A stretch of DNA of 64,000 bases from Caulobacteraceae bacterium (GTDB lineage: Bacteria > Pseudomonadota > Alphaproteobacteria > Caulobacterales > Caulobacteraceae), in the NCBI GenBank assembly GCA_019695035.1, contig JAIBAU010000007.1, positions 1 to 64,000 on the forward strand, given 5' to 3'. The notes below the pieces were generated by a model. That model did not search any database. It was given only the letters and a program-made list of their open reading frames with translations, and was not told where the DNA came from. The position numbers were made by a program, and so were the translations under genes. Positions 37,709 through 45,733 of the stretch are shown one piece after another; position 1 is the stretch's first letter, and each line of letters starts with the position of its first letter.

Positions 37709-38620
37709 CTAGCCGAAGGCGGCGCGCAGCTCCTTGAGGATCGCCAGTGAGCCGCAGACGTCGTCGAACATCATCCTGGCGCGATCCCGGCCGTCGGTGG
37801 CCTTGAACATCGAACCGGGCTCGAAGCGGTCCCCGCCGGTAATGGCGATCAGCGCCTCTTCCGGTCCGACGTAGGCGAACACCTTGCCCTTGCCGCGCAG
37901 CTCCAGCAGGCGGTTCTGCAGAGTCGGCGAGGCCAGCAGGCTCGTCGCCTCGCCCGGGTTGGTCGAGTAGACCTCGAAGCGCTTCTCGAACTCCGGATTG
38001 GCCTCGAACTTGATCCGCTGCATCCCCGGTTCCGGCTTGAAGAAGTTGAACAGCCCCTTGTCGGGCGTGATCACCGTAACGCCGGCTCCGCCCGCGCGGC
38101 CGAAGCCGTACATCTGCCCCTGGAACACGGTCGTGCGATTCTTGCCCGAGCCCTGCTGCAGGTGGGCCTCGTAGATCGCGAAGGGCTTGCCCGCCTCGTC
38201 GCGGCCGCGGAACAGGTCGGTGAAGGTCTGCTCCGACAGCCAGCTGCCGAACAGGGACTTGCGAACGCCCATGTAGAAGGGCGGCTCGAAGCCGGAGTCG
38301 ACGTACTCGAGGCCGCCGCGCAGGGCGAGCGCCGTCAGCATGGGTTGCTTCAGCCCCCGCCGAGCCGCCTCCACCGGACGAAAGGCGAAGATCAACACGC
38401 CGACCAGGCAGACGATGAAGACCCCGGCCCCGATGCCTCCGCTGTGCAGCATGATGCCGGCGAGGACGGCGAGGACCAGCACGCCCAGTCCGCCGCCGAC
38501 CATCACCATCCAGAACTGCTTCACGGCCGCGGCGCGGACCATCTCGATGCCGTCGATCTGCGACTTCACCGGCTCGGCGGCGCAGACTTCCTCGAACTGG
38601 GCGGCGGTGAACTCGGTCAT
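37709..38620 (-). CDS. DUF3137 domain membrane protein
   Basis: About 303 residues from ATG 38620, with GGGGAG ten bases upstream. Two adjacent membrane helices (about 35-80) divide a short N-terminus from a large cytoplasmic domain (95-300) with the DUF3137 look: FYMGVRKSLFGSWLSEQTFTDLFRGRDEAG and later FEVYSTNPGEATSLLASP. Function unknown. A strong terminator lies upstream of it on the same strand, isolating its promoter. Confidence 0.85.
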   Translation of the reverse strand: MTEFTAAQFEEVCAAEPVKSQIDGIEMVRAAAVKQFWMVMVGGGLGVLVLAVLAGIMLHSGGIGAGVFIVCLVGVLIFAFRPVEAARRGLKQPMLTALALRGGLEYVDSGFEPPFYMGVRKSLFGSWLSEQTFTDLFRGRDEAGKPFAIYEAHLQQGSGKNRTTVFQGQMYGFGRAGGAGVTVITPDKGLFNFFKPEPGMQRIKFEANPEFEKRFEVYSTNPGEATSLLASPTLQNRLLELRGKGKVFAYVGPEEALIAITGGDRFEPGSMFKATDGRDRARMMFDDVCGSLAILKELRAAFG

Positions 38621-39029
38621 GTGGCGGCTCCCCGATTCTGGGGGGATGCTAGCCACGCGGCCGGGCTTCGCAAACCACTGAAAGGGGCGGGGCGGCGGCG
38701 GGCCCGGAAACGAAAACGCCCGGGCGACCGAGGGGGGGAGGGAGGTCGCCCGGGCGTCTTTCGCTAGGAGGGTCGTCGACCGACCGGAGCCCAGCTAAAT
38801 CCAGGGGGGCTGGGGGGGCTGTTCAGGATCCGGGACCAAGCGTGACCCCGACCGGTCGACGGTTGCAATGTCGGGGCGCAGTCAGGCGCGCGAAGGACCG
38901 AATTGGGACCATTTCGTGTCCCTTGCTGACCGGCGTTTAATCTTTGCCGGGGCGTGGGGACGCGGCCACAAGCTGGGCCGTTCGAAGACCGCTTCCGCAA
39001 CGGACGAAAATGGGGTTAGCCTCGCCCTG
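38621..39029. other. 409-base intergenic region with a strong terminator and possible small RNA
   Basis: No convincing protein gene is seen. The region contains a 13-bp-stem terminator at 38717-38756 whose T-rich side faces minus-strand transcription. G-rich and C-rich runs lie near 38803-38820. A short minus-strand frame (ATG near 38916, about 29 codons, AAGGGA ribosome site) could be a leader peptide, but nothing proves it. The right part must carry the promoter of the DUF2794 gene. Confidence 0.5.
38717..38756 (-). terminator. Strong Rho-independent terminator (bidirectional shape)
   Basis: Perfect 13-bp inverted repeat CGCCCGGGCGACC (38717-38729) and its complement (38744-38756) around a 14-base purine-rich loop. 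Reading the minus strand it is followed by TTTTCG, a good T-tract; on the plus strand by TCTTTC, weaker. No annotated gene ends into it from the right on the minus strand. Confidence 0.8.
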
Positions 39030-39362
39030 ATGAGTATCGACGCCTGGATGCCCAGCGCCCAGCCGGGGGCCGTTTTCTTCGATCGCCGCGAGCTTGATCG
39101 CATCCTCAGGCTTTATGGCCGCATGGTCGCCGCCGGCGAGTGGCGCGACTACGCCATCGAGACGGGCTCGGGGTCAGTGGCCTTCTTCATCTTCCGCCGC
39201 AGTTCCGAGGCGCCGCTCTACCGCATCGAAAAACGGCCGGCCCTCGCGCGGCGTCAGGGCGCCTGGGCCCTGATCGGGCACGGCGGCCACGTGCTGAAGC
39301 GCGGTCACGAGCTCGAACCGCTGCTGAAGTATTTCGACCGCAAGCGTCTCTCGGTGGTCTGA
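39030..39362 (+). CDS. DUF2794 domain protein
   Basis: A 110-residue cytoplasmic protein. The segment VFFDRRELDRILRLYGRMVAAGEWRDYAIE-like (shown here in part as ILRLYGRMVAAGEWRDYAIE) is diagnostic of DUF2794, an alphaproteobacterial family of unknown function. FFIFRRSSEAPLYRIEK follows. ATG 39030 begins the natural N-terminus; longer in-frame extensions upstream look non-coding. A terminator follows 10 bases after the stop. Confidence 0.9.
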   Translation: MSIDAWMPSAQPGAVFFDRRELDRILRLYGRMVAAGEWRDYAIETGSGSVAFFIFRRSSEAPLYRIEKRPALARRQGAWALIGHGGHVLKRGHELEPLLKYFDRKRLSVV

Positions 39363-39371
39363 AACGGAAAA

Positions 39372-39395
39372 CGCCCCGGCCGGGCGGCCGGGGCG
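39372..39395. terminator. Bidirectional terminator between convergent genes
   Basis: CGCCCCGGCC and its complement form a 10-bp stem around a GGGC loop. The minus-strand side is followed by TTTTCC, ending the Bax inhibitor-1 transcript; the plus-strand side by CTCGT, weaker. It lies between the DUF2794 stop and the end of the opposite gene. Confidence 0.8.
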
Positions 39396-39420
39396 CTCGT
39401 ATTCCGTACGGATCGTGCGA

Positions 39421-40167
39421 TCAGCGGCGCACGCCCACGAACATCAGGATGAAGCGGAACAGGTTCACGAACTGGACGAAGAGGCTCAGCGCGGCGTCGT
39501 AGGACGCCACCGTCATCATCTCCGCGTGACCGGCCGTGGCGTAGTAGGCCAGCTTCATCTGCTGGGTGGTGGCGGCGATCAGCACCGCCGTCAGCACGAT
39601 CCCGATGCCGCACATGGCCAGGAAGACCATCGGCGGCAGGCCGCCGCCCAGGAGCGGCAGCAGGATGAAGGACGCCACCAGGCCCCACATGGCCAGGCCC
39701 ATGAGGTTGCCGATGCCCGAGAGGTTGCGCTTGGTGACGTAGCCCATGACGCTGAGGCCCAGGAAGCCGATCGAGGCGGCCAGCAGGGCGACGGCGATGG
39801 ATGGTCCGGTGAAGAGGGCCAGATAGACTGCGGTCGAGGCGCCCACGAGCGCGACGATCAGCCAATAGGTCAGCATGGCGCCCATCGCCGAACGCATCAG
39901 GGCCCCGGAAAGGAGGATGATGCCGATCGGCGCGAGACCCACGATCCAGCCCACGGCCGTATAGCCGGCGAACTGGTCGCCTTCGAACCGATACATGGCC
40001 TGCATGAAGGCCGGTGAGGAGGCGCCGGCGTAGGCGACTGCGGCCGCCACCAGCAGTCCGAGGAACAGCTTGTTGTAGACGCCGATCAGGAACTTGCGCA
40101 GTCCCTGGTCGACCGCCATGTCGGCCGAGCTGGGGACCTGGATGTGATGACCCTGGAAATCGCTCAT
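39421..40167 (-). CDS. Bax inhibitor-1 / YccA family membrane protein
   Basis: A 248-residue protein with seven hydrophobic segments, the hallmark of the BI-1/YccA (UPF0005) family. Recognisable parts are the N-terminal LRKFLIGVYNKLFLGLLVAA, the SIGFLGLSVMGYVTKRNL region and a C-terminal YDAALSLFVQFVNLFRFIL. Family members are calcium-leak channels or modulators of membrane proteases. It ends at a terminator and looks monocistronic. Confidence 0.93.
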   Translation of the reverse strand: MSDFQGHHIQVPSSADMAVDQGLRKFLIGVYNKLFLGLLVAAAVAYAGASSPAFMQAMYRFEGDQFAGYTAVGWIVGLAPIGIILLSGALMRSAMGAMLTYWLIVALVGASTAVYLALFTGPSIAVALLAASIGFLGLSVMGYVTKRNLSGIGNLMGLAMWGLVASFILLPLLGGGLPPMVFLAMCGIGIVLTAVLIAATTQQMKLAYYATAGHAEMMTVASYDAALSLFVQFVNLFRFILMFVGVRR

Positions 40168-40292
40168 CGCGATGATTCTCCCTAACGGCCGCGATGGGCG
40201 GCCGGTCGCGGTATTATGTGGCCGCAGGCCGGGCCGGGCGCAAGGTGGGCCAAGGGGTTTCGTGAGCGGTCCGCGAGCCCTAGGATTCGCCC

Positions 40293-40832
40293 ATGATCCG
40301 CCTCTTCACCGCCGTGGAAATTCCCGCCCCGATCGCCGAATCCCTGAGCCGTCGGCAGCAGGGCCTGCCGGGCGCGCGCTGGCGCCCGCGTGAGGCCTTG
40401 CACATCACCCTGGCGTTCTACGGCGAAATCCACGAGGCGGTCGCCGCCGAGCTGGACGCCGCCCTCGCCGAGCTGCGCGCCCCGGCCCTTCAGGTCGAAC
40501 TCGCCGGCGCCGGCGCCTTCGGGGAAGGCGCGGACATTCGGGCGGTCTGGGCCGGGGTCGAGCGCAACGAGGCCCTGAACGATCTCGCCGCTCGATGCCA
40601 GGCGGTGGGGCGCAAGCTGGGCGTGCCGGTCGAGAAGCGCGCCTACCGGCCGCACGTCACCCTGGCCTACCTGCGCCGCCCCGATCCGGACCGGGTCGCC
40701 GCCTGGATCGCCGGCCACAACCTGCTGCACTCTCCGCCGTTCGCGGTCGACTGGTTCGGTCTCTGGTCCAGTTGGCTGTCGAAGGACGGCTCGCGCTACG
40801 AGCTCGAACGCGACTATTCCCTCCGGCCCTGA
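40293..40832 (+). CDS. thpR: RNA 2',3'-cyclic phosphodiesterase ThpR
   Basis: A 179-residue 2H-phosphoesterase. The two catalytic HxT motifs are HITLAF (His37) and HVTLAY (about residue 123). The N-terminal RLFTAVEIP is typical. Members open 2',3'-cyclic phosphates on RNA ends and were first described as 2'-5' RNA ligases. It precedes the CoA-lyase gene by twelve bases, so the two may be co-transcribed. Confidence 0.94.
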   Translation: MIRLFTAVEIPAPIAESLSRRQQGLPGARWRPREALHITLAFYGEIHEAVAAELDAALAELRAPALQVELAGAGAFGEGADIRAVWAGVERNEALNDLAARCQAVGRKLGVPVEKRAYRPHVTLAYLRRPDPDRVAAWIAGHNLLHSPPFAVDWFGLWSSWLSKDGSRYELERDYSLRP

Positions 40833-40844
40833 AGGCGTCCGTCC

Positions 40845-41684
40845 ATGACCCCCCTCCGCTCCGTCCTGTTCGTTCCCGGCTCCAATCCGCGTGCGATCGA
40901 CAAGGCGCGCGCCCTGGCCTGCGACGTGGTCATTCTGGATCTCGAGGACGCGGTCGGCCCCGACGACAAGGCCGCGGCGCGGGACGCCGTCGCCGGCGCC
41001 GTTCGCGCGGGCGACTTCGCAGCGCCCCTGCTGGCGGTCCGGGTCAACGGCGAGGACACGCCCTGGGCCACGGACGATCTGGCGATGCTGGCCGCGGCCC
41101 GGCCGGCGGCGGTGCTCATCCCCAAGGTGGGCTCGCCGGACGAACTTCGTCGCGCCCGGGCGGCCCTGCCGGAGTCCATTCGCCTCTGGGCCAACATCGA
41201 GACCTGTCTGGGGGTGCTGGAGGCGCGGGCCATCGCCGGCTGCGCGGCCGAGGCCGGACTCGACGCCCTTGTCTTCGGACAGAATGACCTGTCCCGCGAC
41301 TTTGGCCGGCGGCCCTCCAGGGATCGGCGCATGCTGCACACGGCCATGGGGCTTACCGTGCTGGCGGGCCGTGCGGCCGGGCTGGGCCTGGTGGACGGCG
41401 TCTTCAACGACTTCTCGGACGCCGAGGGTTTCGAGCGGGAATGCCTCGAGGGCCGGGCCTTTGGATTCGACGGCAAGGCGGTGATTCACCCCGCCCAGAT
41501 CGAGGCCGCCAACCGCATCTATGCGCCCAGCCCGGATGACCTCGCCTGGGCCACGGCCGTGGTTGCGGCGTTCGACGATCCGGTCAACGCGGGCAAGGGC
41601 GCAGTGCGTGCGGCCGGCGGCATGGCCGAACGACTGCACCTCTACCAGGCGCGACGCCTGCTGGCCGCCTCCGGGAGGGCCTAG
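40845..41684 (+). CDS. HpcH/HpaI aldolase family CoA-ester lyase
   Basis: A 279-residue TIM-barrel protein of the citrate-lyase-beta/malyl-CoA lyase group. RSVLFVPGSNPRAIDKA begins the fold, with the acidic site in VILDLEDAV and WANIETCLGVLEA; GKAVIHPAQIEAAN is the C-terminal family signature. It probably cleaves or forms a 3-hydroxyacyl-CoA such as malyl- or citramalyl-CoA. No other citrate-lyase subunits are present. Stop shared with the opposite methyltransferase gene through CTAG. Confidence 0.92.
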   Translation: MTPLRSVLFVPGSNPRAIDKARALACDVVILDLEDAVGPDDKAAARDAVAGAVRAGDFAAPLLAVRVNGEDTPWATDDLAMLAAARPAAVLIPKVGSPDELRRARAALPESIRLWANIETCLGVLEARAIAGCAAEAGLDALVFGQNDLSRDFGRRPSRDRRMLHTAMGLTVLAGRAAGLGLVDGVFNDFSDAEGFERECLEGRAFGFDGKAVIHPAQIEAANRIYAPSPDDLAWATAVVAAFDDPVNAGKGAVRAAGGMAERLHLYQARRLLAASGRA

Positions 41685-42355
41685 CGCTTCACCACCATCG
41701 AAACTCCGTCCCCGACCGTGGCGAGGGTCATGTCGACGCGGTCGTCCTCGGCGATCTTCGCGGCGAGCGCGCGCAGCGCTGTGGTGTCGGCGTCCGACTC
41801 GTCGGGGTCGGTGACGCGCCCGGACCAGAGCATGTTGTCGATCAGCATCAGCCCCCCCGCGCGCAGCAGGGTCAGGCCCCGCTCGTAGTAGGCGTCGTAG
41901 CCCGACTTGTCGGCGTCGATGAACATCAGGTCGAACTGGCCGGCCCGGCCATCGTCGATGAGCCCGTCCAGGCTGTCGAGGGCCGGACCGATGCGGGTCT
42001 GGATCAAGTCCGCCACGCCGGCCTCGGCCCAGTAGCCGCGCGCCCGCGCCACGAACGCCTCGGCGATATCGCAGGCGATCAGTTCGCAGTCGGCGCCATG
42101 CATGTCCTTCAGGGCCAGGGCCACGGCGGTGGAGGAGTAGCCGGTGAAGACGCCCACCTCGAGGACGTGGCGGGCCCGGATGGCGCGCGCCATCACCTGC
42201 ATGAATCCGCCTTGCTCCGGGCTGATCTGCATGCGCGCGATGTCGCCCATGGCGTTGGTCTCGGACCGGCAGCGCGCCAGGACGGGGTGCTCACGGGCCC
42301 CGTGGGCCTGGACGTAGGCCCGCACGGCGTCGGAAACGAATTCGGAGGCGGACAT
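41681..42355 (-). CDS. Class I SAM-dependent O-methyltransferase
   Basis: A 224-residue methyltransferase of the caffeoyl-CoA/catechol O-methyltransferase family. The SAM site shows VLEVGVFTGYSSTAVALAL, the acidic strand ELIACDIAE, and the metal-binding FDLMFIDADKSGYDAYYE followed by LMLIDNMLWSGRV. The natural substrate is unknown. It lies nine bases downstream of zapE on the same strand, probably in one transcript. Confidence 0.93.
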   Translation of the reverse strand: MSASEFVSDAVRAYVQAHGAREHPVLARCRSETNAMGDIARMQISPEQGGFMQVMARAIRARHVLEVGVFTGYSSTAVALALKDMHGADCELIACDIAEAFVARARGYWAEAGVADLIQTRIGPALDSLDGLIDDGRAGQFDLMFIDADKSGYDAYYERGLTLLRAGGLMLIDNMLWSGRVTDPDESDADTTALRALAAKIAEDDRVDMTLATVGDGVSMVVKR

Positions 42356-42364
42356 GGCTTTCCT

Positions 42365-43492
42365 TCAGGTTTCGGCCGGCGTCGCGGCCAGGTAGTCGGC
42401 CGACTGCATCTCGCGCAGGCGCGACGCGGTGCGCTCGAACTCGAAGGCCCCGTCGCCGCGGGGGTAGAGGGCCTCCGGCTCCGCCGCCGCCAGCACCACG
42501 AGGCGGTCGCGGTCTTCATACAGGGCGTCCACCAGGGTGACGAAGCGCTTGGCCGCGTTTCGGTGCTCGGGGCCCAGCACCGGCACGTCCTCGATGAAGA
42601 CGGTGTGAAACCGGTGGGCGATGGCGAGGTGGTCCTGCGGACCCAGCGGGGCGACGCAGAGATCGTCGAACGAGGCGCGGAGCTGTCCGCCCACGGCTCG
42701 GGGAAACTCCAGCCGCCGTCCCAGCACCTCCAGCACGGCGCCGACCTCGCGGTTCACGTCCGTCAGGTCCCGCCAGAGACGGTCGAAGCCGTCCCGCGCG
42801 GCAGGTTCCTGCGGACTGAAATAGACCTGGGCGCCCAGCAGCCGGTCGAGACGGAAGTCCCGGGGCCCGGCCACCGGCGTGACCTCGCAGCGGTCCGCGA
42901 TCAGCTCGATGAAGGGCAGGAACAGCTGGCGGTTGATGCCGTCCTTGTAGAGATCGGCGGGCGGCCGGTTGGAGGTGGCCACCAGGGTGACGCCCCTGTC
43001 GAACAGCTGTTCGAACAGGCGGCCCAGGATCATGGCGTCGGCGATATCGGTGACCTGCAGTTCGTCGAAGCAGAGAAGGGCCGCGCGCTCGGCGATGACG
43101 GCGGCCACCGGTTCGATCGGATCGTCCCCGCGGTAGGCGCCGAACGCGGCCTTGCGCTGGGCGGCCGAACCCTCGCGCCACGTCTTCACCAGGGCATGGA
43201 CCTCGGCCATGAAGCCGTGGAAATGGCGGCGTTCCTTGCGGTCCACCGGGGCGGAGTCGAAGAACAGGTCCATCAGCATGGACTTTCCCCGCCCGGGCGG
43301 CCCCCACAGGTAGACCCCTCTGGGCGCCTCGCCGCGCGACGCCTTGAGGCGACGCAGCCAGCCGCCCTTGCGGGTCGCCAGCGCCGCCTCGACCCGGACC
43401 AGGGCGGCCACCGCCGACGCCTGGGCCGGATCGGGGTTGATGCGTCCGTCCGCGACGAGGCGGTCGTAGGCGGCGCGGAGGGAAGCGGTCAT
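42365..43492 (-). CDS. zapE: Cell division ATPase ZapE (AFG1 family)
   Basis: A 375-residue AAA-type ATPase. Walker A is GPPGRGKSML (near 77), then the family segment RRHFHGFMAEVH. Walker B is LLCFDELQVTDIADAMIL, followed by the arginine-finger region TSNRPPADLY. ZapE binds FtsZ in Enterobacteria; the mitochondrial homologue is AFG1/LACE1. It diverges from asd across a 187-base gap with no recognisable operator. Confidence 0.95.
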   Translation of the reverse strand: MTASLRAAYDRLVADGRINPDPAQASAVAALVRVEAALATRKGGWLRRLKASRGEAPRGVYLWGPPGRGKSMLMDLFFDSAPVDRKERRHFHGFMAEVHALVKTWREGSAAQRKAAFGAYRGDDPIEPVAAVIAERAALLCFDELQVTDIADAMILGRLFEQLFDRGVTLVATSNRPPADLYKDGINRQLFLPFIELIADRCEVTPVAGPRDFRLDRLLGAQVYFSPQEPAARDGFDRLWRDLTDVNREVGAVLEVLGRRLEFPRAVGGQLRASFDDLCVAPLGPQDHLAIAHRFHTVFIEDVPVLGPEHRNAAKRFVTLVDALYEDRDRLVVLAAAEPEALYPRGDGAFEFERTASRLREMQSADYLAATPAET

Positions 43493-43679
43493 GGGCTCCG
43501 GTTAGCGCGAGCCGCCGCGGGTCGCAAACGGGACAGGCGTCCGCCGCGGCCCGCCTTATCGCTCCATAAGGAAAACCGGGGTTCGCCGGCGGGGAATCTC
43601 GTTGCGTCTGCCCGCCAAGCGCCTACATGGGTTCCAGCGCGGACGGAGCCGCGGCCCAACCTGATTTCGGAGACTGTCC

Positions 43680-44708
43680 ATGAGCTATCGCGTCGCCGTC
43701 GTGGGCGCCACGGGCGCGGTGGGCCGCGAGATGATGGACATCCTCGAGGATGTCGAATTTCCGGTCTCGGACATCCATGCGGTGGCCTCCCGCAAGTCGG
43801 TGGGCATGGACGTCGCCTTCGGCGACCGCATGCTCAAGTGCGAGGATCTCGAGCAGTTCGACTTCTCGAAGGTCGACATCGTGCTGATGAGCGCCGGCGG
43901 AGAGGTCTCCAGGGCGTGGTCGGAACGGATCGGCCGCGCCGGCCCCATCGTCATCGACAACTCTTCGGCCTGGCGGATGCACCCGGAGGTGCCACTGATC
44001 GTGCCGGAGGTGAACCCCGACGCCATCTGGGACGCCAAGAAGAAGAACATCGTCGCCAACCCCAACTGTTCGATCGCCCAGCTGGTGGTCGCGCTGAAGC
44101 CCCTGCACGACGCCACCCCGATCAAGCGGGTGGTGGTTTCGACCTACCAGTCGGTCTCGGGAGCCGGGAAGAAGGGCATGGACGAGCTTTGGGACCAGAC
44201 CAAGGGCGTCTTCGTCCTGGGCCCCGGCGAGCCCAAGGTCTTCACCAAGCAGATCGCCTTCAACCTCATCCCGCACATCGGCCCCTTCGGCCCCGACGGC
44301 TACACCGGCGAGGAGCAGAAGATGATCGAGGAGCTGCACAAGATCCTCGACCCGTCCATCGCCATCACCACGACCTGCGTGCGGGTGCCGGTGTTCGTCG
44401 GCCACTCCGAGAGCGTCAACATCGAGTTCGACGGTCCCATGGAGCCGGACGAGGCCCGGGCCATCCTGCGCGAGGCGGAGGGGGTGCAGGTGATCGATAA
44501 GCACGAGGACGGCGGCTACATCACGCCCAAGGAGGCGGCGGGCGAATTCGCCGTCTATGTCAGCCGCATCCGCAAGGATCCGACCGTCGACTTCGGCCTG
44601 AACCTGTGGGTCGTGTCCGATAACCTGCGCAAGGGCGCGGCGCTGAACGCCGTGCAGATCGCCCAGCTGCTGGATCGCGAGGGCGTGCTCTCGCCGGCGC
44701 TGGTGTGA
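43680..44708 (+). CDS. asd: Aspartate-semialdehyde dehydrogenase
   Basis: A 342-residue enzyme reducing aspartyl phosphate for lysine, threonine, methionine and diaminopimelate synthesis. The Rossmann motif VVGATGAVGREMMDIL starts the protein. The catalytic cysteine is in NPNCSIAQLV, and VVVSTYQSVSGAGKKGMDEL follows. It is full length. The stop is overlapped by the rarD GTG (GTGA). Confidence 0.97.
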   Translation: MSYRVAVVGATGAVGREMMDILEDVEFPVSDIHAVASRKSVGMDVAFGDRMLKCEDLEQFDFSKVDIVLMSAGGEVSRAWSERIGRAGPIVIDNSSAWRMHPEVPLIVPEVNPDAIWDAKKKNIVANPNCSIAQLVVALKPLHDATPIKRVVVSTYQSVSGAGKKGMDELWDQTKGVFVLGPGEPKVFTKQIAFNLIPHIGPFGPDGYTGEEQKMIEELHKILDPSIAITTTCVRVPVFVGHSESVNIEFDGPMEPDEARAILREAEGVQVIDKHEDGGYITPKEAAGEFAVYVSRIRKDPTVDFGLNLWVVSDNLRKGAALNAVQIAQLLDREGVLSPALV

Positions 44709-45733
44709 CCGCCGCCGGGGACGCGCAGCAGTACCCCCAGGCCCGCGCGGCCCTGGTCTCGGGCGTCGCCTGCTACGCCATCTGGGGTCTGGCCCCGCTG
44801 GTCTTCCAGCAGATGGGCCATGCGGGGGCCGACGCCTGGGAGATCATGGGACACCGCGCCGTCTGGTCGGTGCTGTGGGCCGGCGTTCTGGTGCTGCTCG
44901 CCCGGCAGGGGCGGCAGGTGTTCGAGGTGTTTCGCCAGCCGCGCACCCTGGGATTGCTGGCTCTGTCGACCGCCTTGATCGCGGCCAACTGGACGTTGTT
45001 CGTCTGGTCCGTGAACAACGGGCGCACGCTTGAGACCAGCCTCGGCTACTACTTGAATCCCTTGATCAACATGGCGGCGGGAGCGCTGCTGTTCCGCGAG
45101 CGCATCGACCGCTTCGGTCAGGTTGCGATCGGCCTGGCCGCGGTCGGCGTCGGGGTGCAGGCCTGGGCGCTGGGGCATGCGCCCCTGATCTCCCTGACCC
45201 TGGCGTTCAGCTTCGGCGCCTACGGCATCATCCGAAAGTCGGTGAAGGCCGACGCCCAGACCGGCCTGTTCATCGAGTGCCTGTTCCTGACCCTGCCCGG
45301 CGTGGCCTACCTGTGGTTTCTCGCCGCCAGCGGCCAGGGCCACTTCCTGGACAGCCCCGCCACCGCCTTCTGGCTGCTGCTGGCCGGACCGTTCACGGTC
45401 GGACCGCTGATGCTGTTCTCCTGGGCCGCGCGGCGCATGCCGCTGTCGACCATGGGCTTCCTGCAGTTCCTGGCGCCGACCCTCAGTTTCTGCATCGGGG
45501 TCAGCCAGGGTGAACCCTTCGGCGTCCTGCGCGCTGTTTCGTTTGGCTTCATCTGGGCGGGAGCTGCGGTCTTCGCGCTGGGCGCCTTCCGGCGGCTGAG
45601 GGCGGCCCGGGCCGTGCTCAAGGGGCCCGTGGACACGGTCGAGGAATGCCTGGTCGCGCCGATGGACCCGATGGGGCAGGATGCGCTGGATGAGTCAGTC
45701 TCCCCGAAAGCGCAGCGGAACCCCTCCGCCTGA
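44705..45733 (+). CDS. rarD: EamA-family transporter RarD
   Basis: A 342-residue inner-membrane protein with about ten hydrophobic segments. RarD marks are GVACYAIWGLAPLVFQQ at the start and LIAANWTLFVWSVNNGRTLETSLGYY-like (core: LFVWSVNNGRTLETSLGYY) in the middle. The substrate is not established. A polar tail of about 40 residues follows the last helix and overlaps the start of the next gene. Confidence 0.93.
   Translation: MTAAGDAQQYPQARAALVSGVACYAIWGLAPLVFQQMGHAGADAWEIMGHRAVWSVLWAGVLVLLARQGRQVFEVFRQPRTLGLLALSTALIAANWTLFVWSVNNGRTLETSLGYYLNPLINMAAGALLFRERIDRFGQVAIGLAAVGVGVQAWALGHAPLISLTLAFSFGAYGIIRKSVKADAQTGLFIECLFLTLPGVAYLWFLAASGQGHFLDSPATAFWLLLAGPFTVGPLMLFSWAARRMPLSTMGFLQFLAPTLSFCIGVSQGEPFGVLRAVSFGFIWAGAAVFALGAFRRLRAARAVLKGPVDTVEECLVAPMDPMGQDALDESVSPKAQRNPSA

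Noticed and set aside
38764..39000. Minus-strand 78-codon frame reading into the orphan terminator as a protein gene
   Set aside because: Composition is Arg/Pro/Ser-rich and shadow-like, and no ribosome site fits its start; a small RNA is the better explanation for the terminator.
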